The notes: generated by a model from the sequence alone, not told the origin. Shown: positions 25,681-34,794, counted from the stretch's first letter. The stretch is DNA of 64,000 bases from Bacteroidota bacterium (GCA_005789565.1 SXXL01000004.1:1-64000), one strand, 5' to 3'. Numbers and translations: made by a program.

Positions 25681-26151
25681 ATGCGCCTAACAGCTTTCCT
25701 TCTGCTTTTGTTCCTGCTGACCCAGTGTACCCCGATCGATCTGTATGAGCGGACCATCGACATCCCCCAACACCAATGGAAAAGCGATTTCGTACCGAGT
25801 TGTACGTTCCAACTATCCGATTCCACCTCGCTCTACGAAACTTCCCTCATCCTTCGACACACCGATGCGTATCCCTTCAATAACATCTGGCTGAATGTTG
25901 TGGTGGAAACCCCCGACACACTGATCAGCTTTCGAACCGAACAACGGTTGGGCAATAATGAACAAGGTTGGTTGGGCACCGGACTCAACGATGTGTACGA
26001 ACACCGAATCCCCCTGAACAACGAACTGGAAAAAGCCGGCGTGTCTTTTCGAACGACCGGCCCTTATACGTTTCGGTTGACGCAGATCATGCGGGAAGAC
26101 CCTTTGCCGGCTGTACTGCAAGTCGGCATTCGGGTTGAACGTAAAAAATAA
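25681..26151 (+). CDS. gldH: Gliding-motility lipoprotein GldH
   Basis: GldH is an outer-membrane-associated lipoprotein needed for gliding in Flavobacterium, yet it is conserved in many Bacteroidota that do not glide. The 156-residue product has a lipoprotein signal ending LLTQC (Cys16) and the family pattern: YERTIDIPQHQW, LILRHTDAYPFNNIWLNV, and TFRLTQIMREDPLPAVLQVGIRVE at the C-terminus. With GldC elsewhere in the window it shows part of the gliding set is present. It is separated from the convergent SDR gene by 3 bp. Confidence 0.9.
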   Translation: MRLTAFLLLLFLLTQCTPIDLYERTIDIPQHQWKSDFVPSCTFQLSDSTSLYETSLILRHTDAYPFNNIWLNVVVETPDTLISFRTEQRLGNNEQGWLGTGLNDVYEHRIPLNNELEKAGVSFRTTGPYTFRLTQIMREDPLPAVLQVGIRVERKK

Positions 26152-26154
26152 CGA

Positions 26155-26853
26155 TCAGAGATCGCCCAGCCGGGGTCTTACCACGATCTCCTCCACACAA
26201 GCCCCCACCGATAGTTGTGTGGCCTGATACACCAACTGTGCGATATCGGAGACTTCCATGATCCGGTGCTGGGAGTTGTCAAAATCTCCCCAAGAATCCG
26301 TCAACACCGCACCCGGATACACCGTGGTCACCTTCACCCCAGTCGGCTTTAACTCCTCCCGCAGGTTCTGACTGAATCCATTCAACGCATACTTACTGAT
26401 GCTGTACGCCCCGCCGTGGGCGTAGGGACGTTGTCCGGCAATGGAGCAGATATTGATGATGTGCCCTTGACCACGTTTCACCATGGCGGGCGCTATGACC
26501 CGTGTCAGGTGATAGGCGCTGTATAAATTGACGGCCAGTTGCCCTTCCAACAACCCCTCCGGCTGATCCAGCAGCTTGCCTGGCTCAAAGATCCCGGCAT
26601 TGTTGATGAGAATATCCGGCTCACCCTGCTCCAGACACCATTTACCAAAGGCCTGCACCTGATCGGGCAGGGTCACATCGGCCGCCTTTCCTTTACAGGT
26701 GCACCCGGGAAAAGCGGAGGTCAGCGTCTGACATAGGGCATCCAACTTCGATTGGTTGCGGGCCGAGATCAAGACCTCGTGTCCGGCCGCCGCAAATTTT
26801 TCCGCCATCCCCTTACCCATTCCCCTCGAAGCTCCCGTAATGATCACGCGCAT
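26155..26853 (-). CDS. Short-chain dehydrogenase/reductase
   Basis: This is a classical SDR of 232 residues with the cofactor loop TGASRGMGKGMA (6-17), NNAG in ILINNAGIFEPG, the catalytic Ser in NICSIAGQ and YSISKYAL (Tyr-x3-Lys). The C-terminal part VKVTTVYPGAVLTDSWGDFD fits the family, and the length is normal. The substrate cannot be inferred. It is a single gene between convergent gldH and a divergent HAD phosphatase. Confidence 0.88.
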   Translation of the reverse strand: MRVIITGASRGMGKGMAEKFAAAGHEVLISARNQSKLDALCQTLTSAFPGCTCKGKAADVTLPDQVQAFGKWCLEQGEPDILINNAGIFEPGKLLDQPEGLLEGQLAVNLYSAYHLTRVIAPAMVKRGQGHIINICSIAGQRPYAHGGAYSISKYALNGFSQNLREELKPTGVKVTTVYPGAVLTDSWGDFDNSQHRIMEVSDIAQLVYQATQLSVGACVEEIVVRPRLGDL

Positions 26854-26922
26854 AAATCAAATTTGGTCAAAGGTCGAACATTTTCACGGCCCGAATACTA
26901 TCCGACCCCCTTACTTTGCAGG

Positions 26923-27633
26923 ATGGCGTACCGGCATCTCTTCTTCGACCTCGATCATACCCTGTGGGATTTTGACGCCAATTCCCGCCATACCCTGCAA
27001 CACCTGTACGAAACGCTTGAACTCCATACCCGCGGCGTGGATGATTTCGACCGCTTTCACCAACAATACCTGGGTCACAACGAACGACTCTGGGAACGCT
27101 ACCGAAAAGGATTCATCAAACAAGAAGAACTGCGTGTAAAACGCATGTGGCTGAGCCTGCTCGATTTCAAGATTGCTGATGAAAATCTGGCCAAGACCCT
27201 CAGCGTTGCATTCCTGGACCTGCTCCCCACCCGCAACCAACTCTTTCCGCATACCCGAGAGATCCTGGAATATCTCCGAGACAAACAATATCAGCTACAC
27301 CTGATCACCAACGGCTTCGAAGAAGTACAACACCACAAACTGCAGGCCGCCAACCTCACTGCTTTCTTCCAACAAGTGATCACCTCCGAAAAAGCCAATG
27401 CACTCAAACCCCACCGGGCCATCTTTGAATACGCCCTCAGCGCCAGCGGAGCGGAACTGGCTGAAAGCATCATGATCGGCGATTCTCTGGAGGTAGATAT
27501 AAAAGGAGCCTTTGACGCAGGAATGGACCAGATACATGTCAATCACCTCGACGGGAACAAACTTCCCATCGAAGGAAATATCTACCCTACGCACACGGTA
27601 TTTGGATTGGAAGAATTGAAAGCGATCTTTTGA
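26923..27633 (+). CDS. HAD-family nucleotidase, YjjG type
   Basis: YjjG enzymes dephosphorylate pyrimidine nucleotides, including damaged ones. The 236-residue protein has HAD motif I FFDLDHTLWDF (residues 6-16), a helical cap, motif II LITNG, the Lys of motif III in EKANALKPHRAIFEYAL and motif IV MIGDSLEVDIKGAFDAGM. The ATG at 26923 follows a TTACTTTG box by 4 nt and puts motif I at the usual place; an upstream frame start would overlap the SDR gene. It ends 1 bp from the convergent psd gene. Confidence 0.88.
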   Translation: MAYRHLFFDLDHTLWDFDANSRHTLQHLYETLELHTRGVDDFDRFHQQYLGHNERLWERYRKGFIKQEELRVKRMWLSLLDFKIADENLAKTLSVAFLDLLPTRNQLFPHTREILEYLRDKQYQLHLITNGFEEVQHHKLQAANLTAFFQQVITSEKANALKPHRAIFEYALSASGAELAESIMIGDSLEVDIKGAFDAGMDQIHVNHLDGNKLPIEGNIYPTHTVFGLEELKAIF

Positions 27634-27634
27634 T

Positions 27635-28291
27635 CTACCAGGTGGCGATCACCGTTACACCGCCCTGCGGACGATCCCCGATCTTACAATGAATTTTAGC
27701 ATCCAATGGCAATAACAGATCCACCCGGGACCCAAATTTGATAAACCCCATCTCCTCGGTCTGCCGAACAACCTGACCCGGTCGTAAATAATTACAAATG
27801 CGCTTGGCCAAGGCCCCGGCGATCTGCTTGACCAAAATCTCTTTACCGTCTTTCCGATACACCACACTGTGCCGCTCATTTTCGGTGGAGGATTTCGGAT
27901 GCCAGGCTACCAGATATTTACCCGGGTGGTATTGGCTGTAGACCACCTCCCCGCTGATGGGGTTTCGGTTGACGTGTACGTTGAGGGGACTCATAAAAAT
28001 AGAAACCTGGATTCGCTTGTCTGTGAAATACTCATCGGCCTGCACCTCCTCGATCACCACCACCTTGCCATCGGCCGGTGCCACGATCGCATTCTCCTGA
28101 ATGGTGTGCTTTCGGTTCGGCACGCGGAAAAAGGAAAGGATAAATAGCCAGAAACCGGCCAGTATTACCCGAATCGGATCAATCAGAAAGGCGTAACCAT
28201 CACTGACCCAGCAGCGAAGCATCCAGTCGACCGCAACGACAAAAAGGGTAACGATGAAAATAGTAACATATCCTTCCCGGTGAATGCGCAT
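27635..28291 (-). CDS. psd: Phosphatidylserine decarboxylase, short Bacteroidota type
   Basis: The enzyme makes phosphatidylethanolamine from phosphatidylserine and uses a pyruvoyl group formed by self-cleavage. The 218-residue product has two N-terminal membrane segments, the PADGKVV block, MSPLNVHVNR, STENERHSVVYR, and the cleavage region IKFGSRVDLLLP, where cleavage would occur between Gly and Ser. The length is typical for the membrane-anchored short form. The gene has its own -7 box and lies downstream of cdsA in the same direction with 58 bp between them. Confidence 0.93.
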   Translation of the reverse strand: MRIHREGYVTIFIVTLFVVAVDWMLRCWVSDGYAFLIDPIRVILAGFWLFILSFFRVPNRKHTIQENAIVAPADGKVVVIEEVQADEYFTDKRIQVSIFMSPLNVHVNRNPISGEVVYSQYHPGKYLVAWHPKSSTENERHSVVYRKDGKEILVKQIAGALAKRICNYLRPGQVVRQTEEMGFIKFGSRVDLLLPLDAKIHCKIGDRPQGGVTVIATW

Positions 28292-28305
28292 ACGATCGAT
28301 TTCGG

Positions 28306-28313
28306 CAAAAATA
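28306..28313 (-). promoter_or_regulatory. -7 promoter box of psd
   Basis: TATTTTTG on the minus strand is an exact match and ends 14 nt before the psd ATG. Confidence 0.55.
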
Positions 28314-28349
28314 GGGGCATCCGGCCGATCGCTTCCTGATAATATGTGA

Positions 28350-29234
28350 TCAATACTTCAGCGAGAGGGCCCGTAAAAAAAGAAAGACTACCGGCAGGGC
28401 GAATAACAAAGAATCAAATCGGTCGAGTACCCCGCCATGGCCGGGCATCAGCCGACCACTGTCCTTCACCCCTGCCAGGCGTTTCAACTTCGACTCAAAC
28501 AGATCACCCAACGTTCCTGCTACCGCCAACACAAAAACCATTACATATCCGGCCCCCGGTGTCAGGTCAGCATCCTCCATGAAACGATCCAATCCCCACC
28601 CCACCAGCAACGTGGCACTTACAATACCGGAAAGCGTTCCCTCCCAGGTTTTCTTGGGTGAGATCTTCGAAAAAGGCGTTCGTCCGATCATCGAACCCAA
28701 TAAATAAGCCAGTGTGTCGTTGGTCCACATCGTGGCGATCGCCACCACCATCCACCAGGCCGACGAAGAGAAAAACATCTCACCGGCCGGCAGCGGACCA
28801 TAACCATACAGATGCAGGGCCAGGGCCCAAGGCAAGGTGAGATAAAGATTTCCGGCCGCCAACCACCACCAATGTTTTACGACGAGTGGCTTATGGGCAA
28901 AGGTGCCCCCGATCAAGAGGATAAAGCCGGCCAGGTGCAATGGCAAGAGCAGATTGTCGCGCAGTGCGTAGCCACCAACAGAAAAAGAGGCATTGGTCAG
29001 CAAGAGACAAATGGCCAGTCCGTTCAAAATCCATCCCAGCAGCAAGTACGGATGCGTAGTGGATTGACCGATCCGATCGATGAGTTTGGCAAACTCCATC
29101 CAGGAAACGACCAACAAGAATAGAAAAAGTAACAGATAGGAAACCGGAGAAAGAAACAAGCCTAGGCCCATGGCTGCCACAAAGAAAAGGGCCGTCAACG
29201 TGCGGGTCTTGAAGGTGGAAACGGACAAAGCCAT
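28350..29234 (-). CDS. cdsA: Phosphatidate cytidylyltransferase
   Basis: CdsA makes CDP-diacylglycerol, the precursor of all phospholipids. The 294-residue membrane protein has seven or eight hydrophobic helices and ends with the family signature: SKLKRLAGVKDSGRLMPGHG and then GVLDRFDSLLFALPVVF, which contains the acidic metal-binding residues. It precedes psd, a later step of the same pathway, and begins 1 bp after the CPBP protease gene, so the three are likely one transcription unit. Confidence 0.95.
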   Translation of the reverse strand: MALSVSTFKTRTLTALFFVAAMGLGLFLSPVSYLLLFLFLLVVSWMEFAKLIDRIGQSTTHPYLLLGWILNGLAICLLLTNASFSVGGYALRDNLLLPLHLAGFILLIGGTFAHKPLVVKHWWWLAAGNLYLTLPWALALHLYGYGPLPAGEMFFSSSAWWMVVAIATMWTNDTLAYLLGSMIGRTPFSKISPKKTWEGTLSGIVSATLLVGWGLDRFMEDADLTPGAGYVMVFVLAVAGTLGDLFESKLKRLAGVKDSGRLMPGHGGVLDRFDSLLFALPVVFLFLRALSLKY

Positions 29235-29235
29235 A

Positions 29236-30186
29236 TCAGGAAGAGAAAGGATTGTTCGGATCTTCTGGTGCCCAGGAAGGTTCCTGCGGAGGGTTATCCG
29301 CTGAGCGCTCGATCATCTGGCGGATCACCCACACACTCAACAGCAAACTGATCAGTGCCGGGAGAACCATCTGCAACAGGGGTATGATCGATTCCTCTTT
29401 GAGCAGATCGGGGTTGATATAAGCCGCCGTGATCAGCATGGCATCGTAAAAGAAATGGGCCAGCATCGCCACCCATAAACTTCCGCTGTAAGCAAAAAGA
29501 ACACCCAGCACGATCCCCAAGAGAAAACGGGGGACAAAGCCATAGAATTGAAGATGGATGGCTGAGAAAAGAAAGGCAGCGATCAGAATGCCTGCCCAAC
29601 GACCGTATTTGCGGGACAATAAGCGTTGGATCACCCCCCGAAACAACAACTCCTCTCCCACCCCGGCGAGTAAGGCCACGAATATGATATTCAGAAAGAG
29701 ATCTTGTAAGGAATGTGCCGATAAAAGGGCATTGACCGTTTCCTGTGCCGATTGCTCCTGCGCCTGCATCCACTCTTTTAGTCCCCCCGGGAAAACCACC
29801 CGCTGATTCAACTCCCCGACGAACTGAATGAAGGGAAGCAAAATGATCATGATCAAAATGGACCAAAACCAAAAAGGCATCAGGTTGGGGGCTTGGAGTC
29901 CGAGGAAACGATTGGGCTCATAACTAAACAAGCGCGCACCGATCCAAGCCGGAATAAGAAATAGTCCGATGAACTGAACCAACTGCATCCCGCGTAAAAA
30001 AGTCAACATCCCGGGCTGGGAAAGTTGTTTGGCATTCAGGTCGCTGAGTGAATCGACGGAAATGCCGGTGATCCCCTGCAAGATCATCGTGCCCAGCAGG
30101 GCCATGACAAAAAAGGAGAACAAGGAGATCCCAACAAAAACAAGAAGTTGATTCAGCGGCGGACGATGGGCCAGTAATCCTTTCAT
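29236..30186 (-). CDS. CPBP-family intramembrane metalloprotease
   Basis: CPBP (CAAX/Abi-type) proteins are membrane metalloproteases of mostly unknown substrate. The 316-residue protein has about eight membrane helices and the three motifs GVGEELLFRGVIQRLL (EExxxR), FLFSAIHLQFYG (FxxxH) and HFFYDAM (HxxxD-like). The C-terminus is Pro/Glu-rich. I use the ATG at 30186 because the -7 box at 30226-30233 places the transcription start near 30220, downstream of the alternative ATG at 30246. It is cotranscribed with cdsA. Confidence 0.87.
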   Translation of the reverse strand: MKGLLAHRPPLNQLLVFVGISLFSFFVMALLGTMILQGITGISVDSLSDLNAKQLSQPGMLTFLRGMQLVQFIGLFLIPAWIGARLFSYEPNRFLGLQAPNLMPFWFWSILIMIILLPFIQFVGELNQRVVFPGGLKEWMQAQEQSAQETVNALLSAHSLQDLFLNIIFVALLAGVGEELLFRGVIQRLLSRKYGRWAGILIAAFLFSAIHLQFYGFVPRFLLGIVLGVLFAYSGSLWVAMLAHFFYDAMLITAAYINPDLLKEESIIPLLQMVLPALISLLLSVWVIRQMIERSADNPPQEPSWAPEDPNNPFSS

Positions 30187-30225
30187 GAAAATGGGTAATC
30201 CGTGGTAGATTTGCAGCGGATCAAC

Positions 30226-30233
30226 CAAAAATA
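30226..30233 (-). promoter_or_regulatory. -7 promoter box of the CPBP-cdsA unit
   Basis: TATTTTTG on the minus strand is an exact match; it decides between two possible start codons of the protease gene. Confidence 0.55.
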
Positions 30234-30249
30234 GGCAAATCACCACGGA

Positions 30250-31290
30250 ATGGTACGGATCGGCCCCTTACAACTACCTGATTTCCCACTCTTGCTGGCA
30301 CCCATGGAGGATGTCAGTGATCCGCCCTTCCGAGCAGTTTGCAAAGATGGCGGGGCAGACCTGATGTATACCGAGTTCATCTCTTCGGAGGGACTGATCC
30401 GCGACGCCATCAAAAGCCGGAAGAAACTCGACATCTTCGAAGAGGAACGCCCCGTCGGCATTCAGATCTTCGGGGGTGATGAAGAATCGCTGGGACTGGC
30501 CGCCAAGATCGTAGAAGTAACCGGACCCGATCTGCTCGACATCAATTTCGGATGTCCCGTCAAAAAAGTAGCGCTCAAAGGCGCCGGTGCCGGGGTGCTG
30601 CGCGACCTCGACCTGATGGTTCGACTCACCGATTCGGTCGTACGCTCCACCAATTTGCCCGTCACCGTCAAAACGCGCCTGGGTTGGGACGATCAGACCA
30701 AGAACATTGAAGAAGTAGCCGAACGCCTGCAAGATGTCGGCATCCAGGCACTGGCCATTCACGGACGTACCCGAACACAGATGTACAAAGGCGAAGCCGA
30801 TTGGACCCTCATCGGAAAGGTGAAGAACAATCCCCGCATCCGTATCCCCATTTTCGGGAACGGCGACATCGACTCACCCGAAAAAGCATTGGAGTACAAA
30901 AATCGCTACGGGGTGGATGGCATCATGATCGGACGCGCCGCCATCGGTTACCCCTGGATTTTCAATGAGATCAAACATTTCATGCAAACCGGCGAACACC
31001 TGGATCCGCCCGGTCTGGAGGATCGCATCGCCGTTTGCCGCAAACACCTGCGTCGCTCCATTGAATGGAAAAATCCCATCGTGGGCATCAACGAAATGCG
31101 CCGTCACTACAGCAATTATTTAAAGGGATTGCCCAATATCAAGGACTACCGGCTTAAACTCGTGACGATGAAGACAGAGGAAGAGATCAACGAGGTCCTT
31201 GATGAGATCGGTCGCGTGTACGCCGGCTATACGTTTGAAAAGAGTCCGATCCGGTTGGTGAATTACCACGAGAATTGTCCCGTGAACTGA
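30250..31290 (+). CDS. dusB: tRNA-dihydrouridine synthase
   Basis: This flavoenzyme reduces uridines in the D-loop of tRNA. The 346-residue protein has the FMN-binding start LAPMEDVSDPPFR, the MYTEFIS block, the catalytic Cys in DINFGCPVKKVALKGAGAG, the HGRTRTQMYKGEADW motif and MIGRAAIGYPWIF near the phosphate site. The C-terminal helical domain with MRRHYSNYLKGLPN is present. Order and length match the DusB subfamily. It abuts the convergent peroxidase gene with no spacer. Confidence 0.95.
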   Translation: MVRIGPLQLPDFPLLLAPMEDVSDPPFRAVCKDGGADLMYTEFISSEGLIRDAIKSRKKLDIFEEERPVGIQIFGGDEESLGLAAKIVEVTGPDLLDINFGCPVKKVALKGAGAGVLRDLDLMVRLTDSVVRSTNLPVTVKTRLGWDDQTKNIEEVAERLQDVGIQALAIHGRTRTQMYKGEADWTLIGKVKNNPRIRIPIFGNGDIDSPEKALEYKNRYGVDGIMIGRAAIGYPWIFNEIKHFMQTGEHLDPPGLEDRIAVCRKHLRRSIEWKNPIVGINEMRRHYSNYLKGLPNIKDYRLKLVTMKTEEEINEVLDEIGRVYAGYTFEKSPIRLVNYHENCPVN

Positions 31291-31968
31291 TCATTGCCCC
31301 AAGACCATCGTCACATCGTCGCTCAGGGGGGAGACAGTGGGACCAAAATACCGGATCAATCTTCCCTCCCGATCGATCAGGAACTTGGCAAAATTCCACT
31401 GCGGGTTCAAACTGTTCCAGCCGTTTTGCTTGGGATCCGTCAGCCAATCGAATACCGGCTGCTGTCCGGTTTGCCGCAGCACCCCGCCTTTCTCCGCTAC
31501 GGGAAAACGAATGCCATAATTACGCTGACAGAAACCGGCGATCTCGACATTGGTGCCTTTCTCCTGCTCCTTGAAATCATTGCTAGGAAAGGCAATGATC
31601 TGCAAGCGATCGGGGAAGCGATCCTGTAACTGTTGCAGCTCTTCGTATTGTCCGGTATAACCACAATCGCTCGCCGTATTCACCAACAACAGATATCGTC
31701 CCCGGTGATCGGCCAATCGGATCGTATCGCCCGAGATCGACGGAACGGTGAGATCGTAGAGGGACGAAAGCGGTTCGATGCCGCTGCGCATCAGCACAGT
31801 GGTATTCTTTCCCGAAAGCCGGGTGATCCACATCAAGGCGGGATAGAGCGTACGAAGGACCTTTTGACGAAAACTCATTTGACTGTTGCGTTGACTGATA
31901 CCGACATAGGTTAAAAATCCGGCCAGCAGACCGAAAAGGACCAACAAGATATTTCGGGCTTTGTTCAT
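31291..31968 (-). CDS. Glutathione peroxidase-family protein with membrane anchor
   Basis: This second peroxidase of the window has 225 residues: an N-terminal membrane helix (7-24), a 45-residue linker and the peroxidase domain. The domain has Cys102 (NTASDCGYTGQYEE), Gln135 (PSNDFKEQEKGT) and Trp191-Asn192 (PQWNFAKF). The anchor would hold it at the inner membrane facing the periplasm. Its ATG overlaps the aldehyde dehydrogenase stop (ATGA), so the two are translationally coupled. A peroxidase plus an aldehyde dehydrogenase suggests handling of lipid peroxides and their aldehyde products. Confidence 0.92.
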   Translation of the reverse strand: MNKARNILLVLFGLLAGFLTYVGISQRNSQMSFRQKVLRTLYPALMWITRLSGKNTTVLMRSGIEPLSSLYDLTVPSISGDTIRLADHRGRYLLLVNTASDCGYTGQYEELQQLQDRFPDRLQIIAFPSNDFKEQEKGTNVEIAGFCQRNYGIRFPVAEKGGVLRQTGQQPVFDWLTDPKQNGWNSLNPQWNFAKFLIDREGRLIRYFGPTVSPLSDDVTMVLGQ

Positions 31969-33338
31969 CGAACCATTTTTTTGAGCAACCCTAATTTTCC
32001 GGTGAGCGGCGGATACTTGATCGAGGGATCGAACCAGGTGGGCGTCTGCATGACGGACTTACGATGACTGAACACCTCAAAGCCGTGTTTGCCGTGATAG
32101 GCACCGAGGCCGCTCGCACCCCGACCACCAAATGGCAATTCCATGTTGGATAAATGCCAGCTGGCATTGTTGACACAGGCCCCACCGGCCGGAACCGCTT
32201 GCAACCAGCGTTGGGCAAGGGAGTTGTCCTCTGTAAACACATAAAACGCCAAGGGATTCGGATGACGTTCGATGATCTGACGGGCATCCTCAAAGGTTCG
32301 GAAGGAGAGGATGGGCAGGATCGGTCCGAAGATCTCCTCTTGCATGATCGCCGCATCCGGAGAGACCTCTTCCATCAGCGTGGGCTCCAGAAAAAGATCG
32401 TCGCGGTCGTGCCGACCCCCGAGTAAAATTTTTCCACCATTCAAATACCCCACCAGCCGATCAAATTGACGGGCATTGACGATTCGGCCGAAGCTCTGGC
32501 TCTGCTGCGGATCGGAACCATAGAAAGATTGCATGGCCGATCGCATCTCCTCCACGAAACGATCTCGTACGCGCTCCTGTACGAGGATATAGTCGGGAGC
32601 CACGCAGGTCTGACCACAGTTCAGAAATTTCATGGCACAGATGCGTCGGGCTGCCACGCGAAGGTTGGCATCGGATTCGATGACGGTGGGACTCTTCCCT
32701 CCCAACTCCAACGTAACGGGCACCAGTTTGTCGGCTGCCATTTTGTAAATGATACGTCCGATCGTTGTGCTGCCCGTATAAAAAATATGATCGAACGTGA
32801 ACGATTGCATCAATTGAGGAACCAGCGTGGCTCCCTCACCCGAGGCATATAACACCTCCTCTTCCGTAAAGGCCTGCGCCACGATCGATCGCATCACCTC
32901 TTCGGTGGCGGGCGTGAATTCACTGGGTTTGAGCACGGCTAAGTTGCCAGCGGCCAAAGCGGCCACGAGGGGATTGAACAGTAGTTGGAGCGGATAATTC
33001 CAGGGGGCGATGATCAACACCAAGCCCAGAGGCTCGGGTTGGATATAGCTTTTGGATGGCCAATTGAGCAGGTTGGTGGTCACCTTTCGGGGGCGCATCC
33101 ATTTTTTCAGGGATCCGAGTGTTTCATTGAGCTCGGCCAGTACGAATCCGATCTCCGAAGCCCAGACCTCCTCTTTACTTTTCCGAAGATCCTTGTACAA
33201 CGCTTCATATATAGCCGTTTCGTGATCGAGTAAGGCTTTTCGGAGGCGCAGCAGTCGTTCGCGCCGAAACTCGTAGGACTGTGTTTCGCCCCGAAGCACC
33301 CGCTCGCGCATCTTTTGCAACTGATGGATATCCGCCAT
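31965..33338 (-). CDS. Aldehyde dehydrogenase (fatty aldehyde / coniferyl aldehyde dehydrogenase type)
   Basis: The 457-residue protein belongs to the short ALDH3-like branch. It has APWNYPLQL with the cofactor-binding Asn, LKPSE, FYTGSTTIGR, the Glu of VTLELGGKSPTVIE, the catalytic Cys in FLNCGQTCVAPDYIL, and EEIFGPILPIL. A C-terminal extension is rich in Lys and Pro. The ATG at 33338 puts the conserved helix right at the start; an earlier frame to 33374 is less likely. Broad substrates such as long-chain aldehydes are expected for this branch. Confidence 0.93.
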   Translation of the reverse strand: MADIHQLQKMRERVLRGETQSYEFRRERLLRLRKALLDHETAIYEALYKDLRKSKEEVWASEIGFVLAELNETLGSLKKWMRPRKVTTNLLNWPSKSYIQPEPLGLVLIIAPWNYPLQLLFNPLVAALAAGNLAVLKPSEFTPATEEVMRSIVAQAFTEEEVLYASGEGATLVPQLMQSFTFDHIFYTGSTTIGRIIYKMAADKLVPVTLELGGKSPTVIESDANLRVAARRICAMKFLNCGQTCVAPDYILVQERVRDRFVEEMRSAMQSFYGSDPQQSQSFGRIVNARQFDRLVGYLNGGKILLGGRHDRDDLFLEPTLMEEVSPDAAIMQEEIFGPILPILSFRTFEDARQIIERHPNPLAFYVFTEDNSLAQRWLQAVPAGGACVNNASWHLSNMELPFGGRGASGLGAYHGKHGFEVFSHRKSVMQTPTWFDPSIKYPPLTGKLGLLKKMVR

Positions 33339-33376
33339 TCGACTAATTTTAGGCCAAGTTAACCAAATCCCCACCG

Positions 33377-33817
33377 ATGAATCACGAGCACTTCATGCAG
33401 CTGGCCCTCCGGGAAGCCGAGCAGGCCTTTGCCGCCGAGGAGGTACCGATAGGTGCGGTAGTGGTCCTACATGACAGGGTGATCGCCCGCGGGCATAACA
33501 TGACCGAAAAACTCTGCGACCCCACCGCCCATGCGGAGATGATCGCCCTGACGGCTGCCTTCAACGCCCTGGGCAGTAAATACTTGCCCGAGGCCACGTT
33601 GTACGTGACCGTCGAACCCTGTGCCATGTGTGCCGGAGCCTTGTATTGGGGACAGATCGGTCGGGTCGTCTTCGGTGCCAGCGATGATAAGAGTAGCTAC
33701 CGGCGAAACCAGCCCGGCCGCTCACCCTTCCACCCGCGTACCGAACTGATCGGCGGCATTTTGGCCGATGATTGCGCCCAACTCATGAAAGACTTCTTCA
33801 AAACCAAACGAAACTAA
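33377..33817 (+). CDS. tadA: tRNA adenosine(34) deaminase-type nucleoside deaminase
   Basis: TadA converts the wobble adenosine of tRNA-Arg to inosine. The 146-residue protein has the zinc site HAEMIAL (His-Ala-Glu, with Glu as proton shuttle) and PCAMCAGAL (Cys-x2-Cys), an N-terminal helix HEHFMQLALREAEQA, and GRSPFHPRTEL downstream. A guanine deaminase-like cousin is possible, but the length and C-terminus favour TadA. The DNA right after the stop codon is a heptamer repeat. Confidence 0.9.
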   Translation: MNHEHFMQLALREAEQAFAAEEVPIGAVVVLHDRVIARGHNMTEKLCDPTAHAEMIALTAAFNALGSKYLPEATLYVTVEPCAMCAGALYWGQIGRVVFGASDDKSSYRRNQPGRSPFHPRTELIGGILADDCAQLMKDFFKTKRN

Positions 33818-33871
33818 CTATCAACTTCTCTGAATTTTGAACTCTGAACTTTGAACGCTAAACCCTAAACC
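33818..33871. repeat. Heptamer repeat after tadA (copy D)
   Basis: Read on the minus strand this is a run of 7-bp units: GTTTAGG, GTTTAGC, GTTCAAA, GTTCAGA, GTTCAAA, ATTCAGA. It starts right after the tadA TAA and ends about 10 nt before the superoxide dismutase -7 box. Confidence 0.75.
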
Positions 33872-33880
33872 GTTTACACA

Positions 33881-33888
33881 TACCTTTG
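33881..33888 (+). promoter_or_regulatory. -7 promoter box of the superoxide dismutase gene
   Basis: TACCTTTG is an exact match and ends 18 nt before the ATG at 33907. It supports that start over a TTG at 33886, which lies inside the box. Confidence 0.6.
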
Positions 33889-33906
33889 CACTCTAAATCA
33901 CACACG

Positions 33907-34500
33907 ATGTCCTTCACCCTTCCTCCCCTCCCGTATAGCCACGATGCGTTAGAGCCACATTTCGATACGCTCACCATGCAAATTCATCATGGCAAACATC
34001 ATCAAGCCTATGTCGATAACCTGAACAAAGCCATTGCAGGAACCCCGCACGAAGGAAAATCCATCGAAGCGTTGGTGGCCCAGGCCGGTTCAATATCGGT
34101 GGCCGTGCGCAATAATGGCGGCGGACATTGGAATCACACATTTTTCTGGGAAAGCTTAGCGCCGAACGCCGGAGGTGCACCCACTGGTGCCTTGGCCGAT
34201 GCGATCAATACAGCCTTTGGATCTTTTGATGCCTTCCGGGAAAAATTCGCCAACGCGGGCATGACGCGTTTTGGTAGTGGCTGGGCCTGGCTGATCGTAA
34301 AGGATGGAAAATTGGAGATCTGTTCTACGCCGAATCAGGATAATCCACTGATGGATATTGCTGAGGTAAAAGGCAAACCCGTTCTGGGTGTGGATGTATG
34401 GGAACACGCATACTATCTGAAGTATCAGAATCGCCGGGCAGAGTATCTGAATGCATTTTGGAACGTGGTAGATTGGAATAAAGTAGCCGGACGTCTCTGA
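33907..34500 (+). CDS. Superoxide dismutase, Fe/Mn family
   Basis: The enzyme dismutates superoxide in the cytoplasm. The 197-residue protein has the metal ligands His27 ([12 protein letters not shown]), the second His in [12 protein letters not shown], and Asp and His in [19 protein letters not shown]. The N-terminus [18 protein letters not shown] is typical. Fe versus Mn preference cannot be decided with confidence by eye. The gene is monocistronic, with its own promoter box and terminator. Confidence 0.96.
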   Translation: MSFTLPPLPYSHDALEPHFDTLTMQIHHGKHHQAYVDNLNKAIAGTPHEGKSIEALVAQAGSISVAVRNNGGGHWNHTFFWESLAPNAGGAPTGALADAINTAFGSFDAFREKFANAGMTRFGSGWAWLIVKDGKLEICSTPNQDNPLMDIAEVKGKPVLGVDVWEHAYYLKYQNRRAEYLNAFWNVVDWNKVAGRL

Positions 34501-34523
34501 TCCCGGCGCAACAATTGAATCCG

Positions 34524-34553
34524 ATCCCGACACGAGTTGTCGGGATTTTTTTT
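34524..34553 (+). terminator. Terminator of the superoxide dismutase gene
   Basis: ATCCCGACA (34524-34532), loop CGAGT, TGTCGGGAT (34538-34546), then TTTTTTT. The T run reaches the stop codon of the convergent yidD. Confidence 0.85.
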
Positions 34554-34794
34554 AGGGTACTGGATCCCATCCGCTTCCGCCCCAGGGGTGACAACGTGAG
34601 ATCCGACGGATCACCAACCAAAATCCCTGGAAAGGGCCATGTTTCTTCAGCGCCTCCACGGCATAGTGCGAACAAGTAGGTTGGTATCGGCATTTGGGTC
34701 CGAGGTTGGGTGAGATCACCCATTGGTAGATCCGGATCAGCCCGATCAGGGGCCAGCCGATCAAATAAAACAAAAAGATGCGCAGGTGTTTCAT
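34552..34794 (-). CDS. yidD: Membrane protein insertion efficiency factor YidD
   Basis: YidD is a small membrane-associated protein that aids YidC-dependent insertion. The 80-residue product has an amphipathic N-terminus, the signature [27 protein letters not shown], and [19 protein letters not shown]. These contain the conserved Cys and His/Trp/Gly residues. The ATG overlaps the rnpA stop (ATGA), the standard rpmH-rnpA-yidD order. Confidence 0.95.
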   Translation of the reverse strand: MKHLRIFLFYLIGWPLIGLIRIYQWVISPNLGPKCRYQPTCSHYAVEALKKHGPFQGFWLVIRRISRCHPWGGSGWDPVP

